A stretch of 32,931 bases of DNA. Source: Spirogloea muscicola (taxonomy: Eukaryota; Streptophyta; Zygnematophyceae; Spirogloeales; Spirogloeaceae). The stretch lies in contig WELB01000142.1 of assembly GCA_009602725.1 (NCBI GenBank), forward strand, positions 29,917 through 62,847, given 5' to 3'. A program made the position numbers and the translations under genes. Positions 1 to 12,000 of this stretch are shown in pieces; positions within the stretch are counted from its first letter, which is position 1; every line of letters starts with the position of its first letter. The notes under the pieces are model-generated. The model saw nothing but the letters and a program-made list of their open reading frames with translations, searched no databases and had not been told where the DNA came from.

Positions 1-1
1 G

Positions 2-3000
2 CCGCCGCCGCCGGTGGCGACGGCGGCAGTGGCGGCGGCAAGCGGTGCGGGGGCGGGGGACCCCCGCGCGCCCGCGCATCTCATCGTCGAGGCCCTCCTG
101 CACCGCTTCCTGCCGCTCGCCCGCCGCCGCATCGACATCGCGCAGGCTCAGGTCGCCCCCTCTCCTCCCTCCTCCCTCCCTCCTCCCCTTCCTCCCCCGC
201 CGCCCTCAGAGCCGCGGTGTCAGCCCTCGCTTAGGAGCCTCGTGGTTCTCGCCTCACCATAATGGTGCTGACAGTGAGTGTGTAAGTTGAAATTATGGAC
301 CTTTAGAATATGTTAGGTACCCTTGTTTGAAGTGCAGGTTGTAGGGTCATGTAGCTTAGAGGGATGAACTAGATACAACCAATTATGAAAAGAAGAGGAA
401 GTTAAGCTGACCTTAGCCGTGTGCCGCGAGTCCAGGATGGCCAGTACCTGCGCATCTCGGACCCGCCGTACGAGCAGGTGCTGGACTCGCTGGCCATGGT
501 GGCCACGCACACGCCCCTGCCGCTCCTCGAGGCCCTGCTCAAGTGGCGCGAGAGGTGCGCACTCTGCCGCTTCCTGCGGCCTGCCGCTGTGACATGCAAG
601 AGCTCTCGACTGGAGGCTGAGCGCTGTTGGGGTCCCTCTTGCTGGCGGCGTGATGCAGTGAGTCCCCCAAGGGCGCCAATGAAGCCGCCAGCATTCAGCG
701 CAAGGTACGCTGCACCGCCGCTGAGCTCGTCTCTCCAGGCCTTCACCAGCCCACAAGCTAGCCGGCCGCTGTGCCTAGAGCCGCCTGCATAGAAGGTTGA
801 CTGAAGAGACGGCGATAATGAGCTAATGTTTTAACTCATGCTCTGACCTCCAACTATTGATAACGACTTGCCGCCATGGACGTGGTGGCGCTCCGCAGCT
901 GGCTGTGGAGTGCATCTTCTGCTCGGCCTGCATCCACTTCGTAGAGTCCTGCCCGCCCAACGGGCTGCCAGGTTAATGCCGACTATTCAGCAAACCCTCC
1001 TTCGGTTGCGGCGACGTTCTCGCTGAGCCACGCATGTAATCATGCTGCAAGTGGCTCTGCAGCGTCCACGTCAGAGTCCAGTGCCAGGATGCCATGGGCA
1101 AAGCGCTTGATGACAGACGCCCGTGCGCCGATCTGCAGAGTCGCTGTGGCTTGGCCTCGAAGAGTTTGTCTTCGACTGGCTGATCAATGCGGACAGGCGA
1201 GACAATTCCCCACTATACCTCTGCTGCCGCACTTCTCAGTGACGCTGTAGGCATAGCGCCTCTGACCTGACCCTGCTTGCGGCGCGGCAGCAGGCTGGTC
1301 AGCCAGGCAGAGTATTCGAGCCTCGTCGATCTCCGCAGCTTCCTGCTGGACCATGTCGCACAGCTCCTGGGTGCACTGGCAGTGACGCGGTGGGGCAGCA
1401 TTGCCTTCTCTTTTTGCCTCTGCACAGCAATCAATAGACCCCTCCCTGCACGCAATATTTGAGATGTTTCTGGTTGGGAGCCGCGTCTGTGGTGATGCTG
1501 CATCATCTTTTAGCACACGAGGTTTAGAGACATGCAAGCTCGTGATTGGCATGAGACGACATGTCTGCTTACTTGTCCCATCAGCTCACCAGGGAGCTCC
1601 CCAATGCATATCCTAGCCCTTCCATTTGGAAGCCCCGTTCACCGCAGAACTGCAAAGGCGTAAACCTGTGTCAATGCTCGATGTAGTGGAGTACAGGTTG
1701 TGAGCACCTTTAGCGACTTGCATTCCTGGGCACTCGTCACATCTGCTTCCTTTTGCCCTTTTGAAAATTTTGCAGGTTTGACAGCGTCACCACCAGGTTT
1801 CTGAGCGAGCTGGACGCTCGGGCCTGTGACGGCGTCCCAGAGCGGCTGGGCGGTCTGTCGGGGATGATGCGGCAGATCCCCGTCGTAGAGGTGTTCACAA
1901 CCGCTATCCTGCAGGAGCTGAGTGGCAAGCGGCTCGATCTGCAGGCGACACGCTCAGAGCTGCTGTCAATCATCCACGGCATGCGTTACCTCCGCCTCCC
2001 TGTGATTGCCAGAATTGCTCTCCCCCGTAACTATCTGCTGACTTTGGGAATGAATTCACGTCACTCTCTTCTCTCTAATGATTGTCTCCAACTCATATGT
2101 CCACTCGATTTTTACATTAGTCTAGGATACCAAGTGCTGCACTTTTCAGATTCTTGAGCTGTCTCATGCGCTTCCTAGCCGGAGTGTAGCTAAAGACCGT
2201 GGCAGCAAGAAGTCCTAGCTGCAATTTTGAAAATATTCTAGGGCCAGGCCTGATTATGTTAAATTCGCGAAAGAGCTCACTGGAGTGATGATGGTGATTC
2301 TGACGTGAGCCCCGGGGCCCGCAGGTCGAGACCAGGGAGGAGCTGCTGGCGGCACGCAACTTTGTGGTGAAGGCCAACCCGCTGATGAGGGTGCCGTCTA
2401 AGCGCAAGACGGAGCTGCAACACGCGCTGTGTGCCATGCTGACCGCCATTCTGGCACCATTGGCGGACCGCTGGCCGCCGCCAGGCATCAGCAGTACGCC
2501 CACCTCCAGCAAGAGCGAAGAGGCACCGTTGGTCGTCTGGCACGAGGCTGTCTCCTTCATGCGCTTCCAGCTCTCTCAATGGATAGAGCGGTCCAACAAG
2601 CACCTTCTGGTGAGGTCTCCTTCGAGGCTTTTGAAAAGGCTATATCTGCTTCTTACGGTGAAGCAGCTGAAGGAGCCCTGTATCAATGACATGTTCAAGT
2701 TGGCGCAAGAATTGGTCCTCTGTTAAGCTGGGATAGCCATGGCCTCGCCGCTTGCACTTGGTGGGGAGTCTTTGCTTGCTGCTTACATGCAACTCTCCAA
2801 GTCTCATATGGGATCATCTTCTATCTGTGAGCTAGGTGGGCTACCCTTTGATTGCGCTCCTGCTTTGCTTGGGTGATTATGCCACATTTGATCGCTTCTT
2901 TACATCGACCCTTGAATCGCTGTACAAGTTGCTCAAAGTAAGTCGCAAGGAATTCTGGCCATCAGAAGGTCCTGTAGTGCAGGCTGTGAGCACTTCAGAC

Positions 3001-6000
3001 CCATTGCATACACGCTGCATCTTGTGCCACCCTTTCGACCGGGTCTGTACTGGGTCTTGAACATTGGCGTAAATTGAGTGAGCCATGTCTTGAGCAGCGC
3101 TGGTCATCCAACCTGTATGATTGTATGGTGGTCAGGAGAAGACATACCGCTCGATGGCACTGGACGGCATCCACCGCCTGGTGCGATTTTACCTGAACAT
3201 ATATGGCCCCTCGCAGTCAACGAGCCGCGTGTGGGTCTACCTCCAGGTCTCTCTCACTAGCCTTCAGTCCTCTCACCAAGTCGTCTAGGTTGTGACATGT
3301 TTGCTTATATGAGGTGTCTAAGGACAAGGCCACTCACCATGCAAGGTGCATGTAACGTTGTTCTAATGATTATTCCACTGCACATCAGAGGAATGCATCC
3401 TAGCAATGCAGGCACAAAGCAGCTGTGTCAACCCTTCAGTTTTGTTGTAAAGCACCTGCAAATATGGTCAGGATGCTGGTGGTTTCACCGACGAATTTTC
3501 ATATGTTCAGGGCGTGGCATCTCACCTCTTGAGCGCCTTGAGGAAGGGCCTCCTGGTAGGTGATGGTCAGCACGATGTAGTGGTCGATCTTTGCGTATCT
3601 ATGGCAGCAGTTGATGTCGACTTTGCTATGACACACCTTGTGATGGAGCTCCTCCGCCACCCTGATTCCCTTGGCGAAATTAAGGTAACGAATGCTCTCA
3701 TGCTGTCTGACATTGATGGATTGACAGGCTTCTCCCACATGATGAAGTCCCAGAGAATGAGATGTCAAGCAGAGCCAAATGTCAAAGATTCTGAATCTTC
3801 GCTCCTCTGACCTGTTGATCACAAACTTACAACTCCTGATGCAACTCATTAGCGTGCTTGATGTATAGAGGTCTTTAAAGTTTGTGAGTTGGTACTGGTA
3901 ATTGCTTCACACGGTTCCACGCTCGTTGTGTTTCCTCCTTATGTTGCCAGGGAGCAAGCACTTTCGTAGCACTTTAGTAGATGTCCCACCCCACATGGAT
4001 ATGACGTTGTTGTCCCTGTCAGGTTGTGGGCATACGAGCGCTGCTGGCGGTGGTCCAGAGCATCTTGCAGCCCCCATCGTTTGCCAATGCCGCTGAAGCT
4101 GCAACGCTTACGGTCACGCACAGCATGGACAGGAGCCCTTCTTTGGGGCCTCCACAGACGCCAGGGACGTCGCCGCGGCTCTCACCAGCAGCCTTGTCTC
4201 CTTCTCTGAGCAGCAGGGGCCTGTCACTACAGCAGGGGCTGTCACTGTCCTCAGACGCAGCTGCTGCTGATGGCCCCTTAGGGCAGTACTTGTCGCAGAT
4301 TCGTGCTGCCATCGGGGCCATCATCAAGGCCTGTCACAATGCCTATGGTCAAGCCTTGCTCACAACTACTAGGCCAGCCAGTGGTAAGACATGGAGGATA
4401 GCTCTGTGGTCAAAAGCAGGAAGCGCGCTGTTGGACTAGATGACTGTAGAGTATGCAGCAGGTTACTGGCGTTTCTGATATGCTTTGTATATGTAAGTTG
4501 ACATTGACGTGGGTCATGTGTCAGAGCCGTTGAACAAAGAGAAGGAGAAGGGATGGGTGGTGTTCCGTTGGGCCCTCAAGTGTGTGCCGCATCTGATCCC
4601 TGAGAAGTGGAGGGACGACAAGATGACCACAATAATACCAGCGTATGCCATCAGCATAGAGCCAGGTGTTCGTGAAGAAGCGGTGCAGGTGCCAACCATC
4701 GTCAGGCGGTCGCGATGCAGCTGTGCTTGATGATGACCTCTTGCATAGACCCTTAGTTGGTTCTTCATCAGCTTGACCAATATTTAAGAGACTGATAATT
4801 GTCCACCCCTGCTATCATATCTTTGGTAGGAGGAGTATGTATATGCAGCTAGTTTTGCCTTTGCCGGATTTCGAGTCGGGGAATGAGGTGGCAACTCTGG
4901 CAGAGTGCTGGATATGATGGAGCTCAGATTCTCTTCTGTGCAGGTCCTTTTCCGCACAGTTCAGGACCTCCCACAAAGCAGATTTGCTGTGGTAAGGGGG
5001 ATGGCGAATTTTATCCTGCGGATACCAGACGACTACCCGCTCCTTATTCACACCTCCCTACAACGTCTAGTACAGCTCCTAAACACTTGGCGAGCTTGCC
5101 TTGTGGAGGTGACTAACTGCTGCTCACATTCATGCGGGGGCTACTTGCTTAGTAGCTTCAATCTGCAGGCTCTATATCATGTCTACGTTCATTGCTGACG
5201 CATATGGCTTGCACAAAGTGCACGCAGGAGGCAGGACTGCAGGATTTGCAGTCTCGACCAGCAGCTGCTACGCCAAGCTCAGAGACTTCTTCTGCTGAGT
5301 CTGAGGTATTCACAACTGGAAGAGATGAGGGTCAAGTTGGCAACTTCGATCCCTCTGGCATGGAGGCTGTTGGCCTTATCTTCCTCTGCTCGACTGATAT
5401 TCAGGTGCTTACTGTTCCATATGATAAACTGTGTAATTTTCGATTGGCTTCATGACGAGCCATTTTGTGGGCTCGTCATCGTCCTCGCAATTGACTGGCC
5501 CCATGGTCTGGCAGCTTACAAGACTATAGCTGCATATACCACTTGCTGTGGAGTAGCTTCACAATCTTCACTTAGCTTGTGCAAGTTTCTTTGTGGCATC
5601 CAGACACGAAGGATGGCCCTTGAGCTTCTGTACTGCATCCGCGCCCTTCGAACAGAGCTAGCCGAAGTGGCAGCAAGAAGAAGCATTAGACCCATTACTG
5701 AGCAAATTTTTGTGATAGATGTGCTGGAAGAGACAGGGGTAAGCAGTTATATCAGTTGTCACTAAGGTTCTCGTCTTGCTGCACAATATATGTGGTCCAG
5801 CTTTTAATCTCATTGGTACTTTGTCTCACTTCCTATCCACTTTCCTAACACGGAACTGTCCAGTAGCCGACATTAGATGCTCTCAACCATTGACAAACTT
5901 GCGACATTATCCACATTCCAGGAGGACATTGTACAGCAATGCTACTGGGATATAGGGACATGGCATGACCTGCGAAGTGAATGGGAGCCGGCTCCTGCAG

Positions 6001-9000
6001 ATGTGACGCTGCGGTCTGTTCTAGAAGGACCAGACAGGGCGAGATGGGCGCGATGCATCAGCGAGCTCGTCAAGCATGTGGCTGAGCTGTTCCCCGCTGC
6101 TGTCATGGGAGCCAGGTCTTCCTTACACCCTACTAGACAGCTACTATAGATTGTGTTTTCCTATCTATGTCCAGGTTGTCTGGTTCAGAATCTGCTCAAT
6201 TGCTTCTGTGCACATTGTGAGGTGCCGACCGATACCTGCTGCCCTTTGCTGCAATCAGATTGGAGGTAGCCGCCAGGCTTGCGGCAATCTCCCCAACTGA
6301 CACAGCCATGCGGGAGAGGAGCTCGTACGACGATGGGAAAATTGAGCAGTGGCTCTGCTACGCCATGTTTGCGTGTGCTTGCCCACCAGAAGACGCTCCT
6401 GATGGAGGCGTACAGTCCATCAAGGACCTCATGCACCTCGTGTTACCTGCATTGAAGTCCGGGTCAGATGCACAGCTGGTTAGTATAGCCAAATCCTCTG
6501 TTGCTGAAGGTGTTGAATCTGTCACTTATTTCGCGCTGCCCTAATCTACAGACATGAATGCATCTGATACATTAATGTCTGTGCACCCTGGAGCCGCCTG
6601 TGACCTGGTTATAGTCTAGGGCCTGATATGTGACATGTTAAATCCGTATGACATGGCTCGGACTTGTTAATTTCTTACAGCCCATTTTGAGGATCATTAC
6701 CAGGTCGCTTAGGACACCTCAGATTGAACATCATCAGCAGGTTGCTTAGGACTAGCTTGACATGTCATCCCTCCTGTGCCACTCGAACAGAGTGCAGCTA
6801 GATTGGCAGCCGGCCATGCACATCCAGATGCGTGTGAGGTTGTGCTCAGCGAGCTGTCGTCTTATGTGGATGAGCTCCACGCTGAACTTGAGAGAAATCG
6901 AACGAAGTGGAAAGTGAGTAGCTCGCTTTTGTGGTTTTTGCACCTGAATGCCACCTGAATGTTGAAGGTATCTTAGAGCTATTTGCAGCTACACGTGCTG
7001 CCATTTGACAGAGCACTGAGGAGGCGCAATGTACAGCTCGTCCTTTTTACTTTCCATCAGGGACGAGCTGTACATTGCGCCTCCTCATACAGAGATACAC
7101 AGAGAAAGTTACCCTGCTGGCCTCAAGTCATGCTCATAGTGATGGCGCACTTGCTGACAGATTTGTCCTATTCCTGCTTCTTGGTTGGTGACAGAGTCAT
7201 AGACCCAGAGAGGAAGAGATTCGCGTCTTTGAGGCGCAAGTCTACATGCGTGCGGCAGATGGGCTGTGGCCAAGTATGCTGGAGCAGAAAGGCATGCTGA
7301 GGATGCACTTCCTCAGGTTCCTGGACGACCTCATGAGGCAGATCGACCGCTCGGCCACAGAGAATTTTCTGGACACGCAGCCCCTGAGGTTCTGTCTGGC
7401 TTCGGTGGTCAAGACCCTGGCCGTGGATTTAGTCCAGTGCTCCCCGCAGAGCTTTGATACCAAGTGAGTCAACAGCTGTCAGCGAAGCATGTCCTTGTCT
7501 TAGCTGCTGCATGAGTCAAAATCCTCTACTACAGAACTTGCTGGAGCAGTGCTGACGTCTATGTTATCTTAATGTCTTTGTCCAGGTTGAGAAAGAGATT
7601 GTTTGATCACTTTGCCTCGTGGTGTCAAGACCCTGCTGTTCTGGGGGGACAGCAGGGCAATGGCTACTGGCGGGAAGTTGAACGTGTCAAGGCCACCCAT
7701 ATGTTGCGCACCAAGGATGCCACAGAAAGAGCGGCGCTCGAGAAAGAGATCATAGAACAACTGGAAGCAATCCAGGTAGGGCGCCATCAAGCTCCTTCTC
7801 TAGCTGATTAGGATCATAGTACTTCCTTTGTGTTGCCTCTTACCTGCAGTGCGTTTGGGCTTGTCATGCCTAAGACTGAGTCTTCAAATCGTCATCTCAT
7901 CAGCTGTCCTCCTTATGTTCACGTTCCATACTCGTCGCTCGTGGAGGCCAGTGCTGTCACGTCGTGTCTTTCTGGGCTATTCAATTGCAAGCCGCCAATG
8001 CTGCGCTTTTGCTGTGAGCAGTGGGCGGCCATGACCGCCATGGGCAACCTCCTGTACGGGCCCTGCTTTGATGACGGCGTGAGGCGGATGTCTGGGAAGG
8101 TGGTCAAGTGGATCAAAGGCTTGCTCATGGAGCCGCCTCCAATTGGCAAGCCTCTGGGCGTTCCCTCCTCCTCGCCATTGGCTTCGAGGATGATCTTGAG
8201 TGGCCCCGTGCAATTTCAGCAGAGGACTTTAGGCTCGGGACTGCTCACTGAGAAGGAGAGATCCAAGGGCTCGTGGCGAGTCCTACTTGCAAAAATGGGG
8301 CTGCTCAACCTCCTGCAGACCAACCTCGACCTCTTCCCCGCCTGCATCGACCAGGTGCTCGATTGCACTTCACTCTATCACCCTTGCAGCTTATGATTTC
8401 AGACAATCAATGCTCAATATGCAGTTGTTGCAATGTAAGTGCTCACAGCGTCACAGTTTGTGGTGTTGGCTGGGTGGGCAGCTTTCATGCGATTGCTGAC
8501 TTGCAGTGATTCCACTTTCATTGGCAGTGCTACTCGCCAGACCCTAGTGTTGCCGATGGCTACTTCTCTGTGCTCGCTGAAGTATACATGAGGCATCACA
8601 TTCCAAAGTGCGACATTCAGAGGCTCCTCTCGCTCATCCTCTACAAGGTTGGTGGAAGTTGTCTGCCCTCAGCTGCATATGTGTTCGTGCAGACGCCGTA
8701 CTGGTCATGACAATGTGGTCTGGCCTCTGCTTTGCTCAGGTCGTGGACCCCTCCCGACAGATTCGTGACGACGCTTTGCAGATGCTAGAGACACTTTCAC
8801 TTCGAGAGTGGTCTGAGGAAGGCGAGGGCGCTCGTTACAGAGCTGCCGTTGTAGGGAGCCTACCAGATAGTTACCAGCAGTTTCAGTTCCAGTTAAGCGC
8901 AAAGCTGGCAAAGGAGCATCCGGAGCTTAGCGAGCTTCTGTGCGAGGAGATCATGCAGCGACAGTTGGATGCTGTAGACATCATTGCACAGCACCAGGTA

Positions 9001-12000
9001 GCTCTATGGACTGCCAGCTGCACTGAGCTGTCAGTCATGCATTTCAAGTGTATCAAGCTAGGTGTAAAGTTGCATGCATTGCAGTGCAACACGTCAAAGT
9101 TGAGCTTGCAAGTACCCTGCTGAGCATCAAAACTGCAAAATAGCATGTCGATGCTGCAGTGCCAACCTTCACTGAACAGCAAAGTCCCAACCTCGTCATG
9201 TGGCAGGTCTTGACATGCATGGCCCCATGGATGGAGAACCTGAATTTTGCTGCGCTGTGGGAGTCTGGCTGGAGCGAGAGGCTTTTGAAGAGCTTGTACT
9301 ATGTCACCTGGAAGCATGGAGATCAGTTTCCAGATGAGATTGAGAAGCTGTGGTCAACAGTGGCAGCAAGGTGGCGCAATATTGTTCCAGTACTTGACTT
9401 CCTGATCACAAAGGTGGGGATACCCTGGTAACGTAGCCCTGTGGATTCATCAGATAATTATTTGTGATGCTGTCTTCATGTGTACTTTAATGTGTTGCAG
9501 CAAGTGGCTAACATCTGCCATTAGCTTCTTTGAGTTCAGGGCATTGAGGATTGCGACAGCAATGCGTCAGGCGAAATTAGTGAGGCACTTGTAACGTATT
9601 TCTCGGTGGCCAAGCGGATCAGCTTGTATCTGGCGAGAATTTCGCCGCGGTCCACGATTGACCATCTCGTACGTCACCAGTCTGCCAGAAGAATCAATAT
9701 GGCTCAATGAACATGGATTGGGCAGCTAAAACTTGAGAAGGAACTTAACTCTGAGGGGCCGCTTTGGGTGTTTCTGATGTCTGACCGTGCAGGTGTATGA
9801 GCTGGCACAGCGAATGCTCGAGGATGATCCTGATCCTTTAGGAGAAAGACAACAGATGGAGGGAAGCAGCGGTGCAGACCTTGAGTTTGTGCAAGATCCT
9901 GTGGGGCCATCTGCGGTGAGGAAAAGAATTCTCTGCAGACAGATGCAGACATGTACATATGATTGCTTTGGCACTCTTCATATGGATTGTCATGCCAAAA
10001 TTGTTGAAGAAATACTACAAATTCTTACACTGCGTCCGCCATACATGTAATTGACCAACAGATTTTTTTAATTTGCTCCGCTGCAAGCAGGCAGATGCCT
10101 TCAAGCACCCCAGCACTGCAATGAGCAATCTCCTTGATACGAGCGTGAGCTCGCACTGGGGACCCTTTGCTTTTGGGAGGGGCGGGGTAGTCGGGTCAGG
10201 AGGAGCAGGAGGGCGCACAACTCCAAATGGGCACTTGCCGCAAGCAATGGGCTGGGTCAGCCATTCAAGTCCAGTCACGGCACCTCACAGGCCGCTATCA
10301 TCCAGCAGCCACAAGGTTGTTTGGCATTTCTCAGAGATCCCCGTCTTTCAATGTGCATTTCTGTCGCATGCTTTCATCCACTTGCATGTGATCAAAGGCA
10401 TGTTTCACATCAGGTCATGTCCTTCTTCACAGGCAGTCTCAGTAAAACTGTTGCTACTTCTGGTCTGCGGAGCTTGCACAAGGTTCTTGCATGCAAGTAT
10501 CATTGTAGCTCCACTGCCTCGTAGTAGTAGCAATGCCGTTCACAACCCAGCTGTACTTGATGACAAGTGACTATATTCTGTTGGCTTTGTGATCCACTTG
10601 ACATCTCCTGAAAGCCCTCCTTTGCCCATTTCGAAGTCTGTAGTTGTGCATATTGATCTCTAGCGTCTATGATCCATAAGGCTCCATTGTGTTGATGCTC
10701 GTGTCAGCTACTGGTGCAGGGCCACCACGGGTCCCGAGACAGCGGGGACGGCTTCAGCTTCTTGGAGCCACTGGCTCCTTTGGATGCAGCCTCTGCACAT
10801 TTGACTGGCCCAGCGGCGCAGCCAAGATTTGACCTGATGGCAGGCCATCACTGGGTCTCTAGAGCTGGCATTGCGCTCATCCTCTTGGCTGAGATTGCTT
10901 ACGAGAATGATGAAGACTTCCGACCTCACCTCCCCCTCCTGTTCCATGTCACATTTGTCTCCATGGATAGCACCCAGGCCATTGTACTTGAGCATTGCCA
11001 GCAACTGCTGGTGAACCTCTTGTACTCTCTTGCTGGCCGGCACCTGGAACTCTATGATGGGTCAGATCGAGGAGATGGCGAGTATAAGCAACAGGCAAGT
11101 GTATGCTGCCACGAGAATAAATTTTCCTGAGCCTTAGTCTTATGGTGGCCTCTGTCCTTGCAGAGTGGCCTCGTAATGCCTGTGGTGTTTTGTCAGGCAC
11201 CTTGCATCGCAGATATGTAGCATATGAGAGCTCTATTGCTCAGTATGAGAAGAGCCATTTGCTGTTAAAATGGCCAGATCTGCAGAGTGTAGAGAAGTAT
11301 TGTGTACTTTGTTGCACGTGCTTTAGACAGCATATTCCTTAATCCAGTGGGCTTCTTTGACTTTTTGCAGGTAGTATCCTTGATCAAGTACGTGCAGAGC
11401 AAGAAGGGCTCTCTGATGTGGGAGGTGGAACATGCCACTCCTGCCAGGACTGCACTACCGTCTGCGTCTCTGCTCTCGTCATTAGTTCTTTCTGTTGTGG
11501 ATGCAATCTTTTTCCAGGTGCCTGTTTTTACAGACTCTTCAGTTCTACTCCACTGAGAATGGGCAGCATCCTCAGCTGGCTGTGCTAAGGTCACGGAATA
11601 GATGCCTGTTGTCGTGTGCGACATTCTGCATCTTTGTTCTCTGTATTACTGATCAAACTCGGGCTACTTGCAGGGAGATCTCCGGGAAAGGTGGGGTGAA
11701 GAAGCTCTCAAATGGGCCATGGAGTGCACATCAGGCCACATGGCTGCTCGGTCACATCAAATTTATCGAGCTTTGAGGCCCGCGGTTACCACAGACACAT
11801 GTGTCATGCTCCTGCGATGCCTGCACAGATGCTTCTTCAATCCGTCACCGCCTGTCCTGGGCTTTGTGATGGAAATTCTGCTGACTCTCCAAGTGATGGT
11901 GGACATCATGGTCCCGGAGAAGATCATACTGTACCCTCAGATGTTCTGGGGTTGCATTGCTCTCCTACACACAAATTTTGTGTATGTATATACTGAGGTA

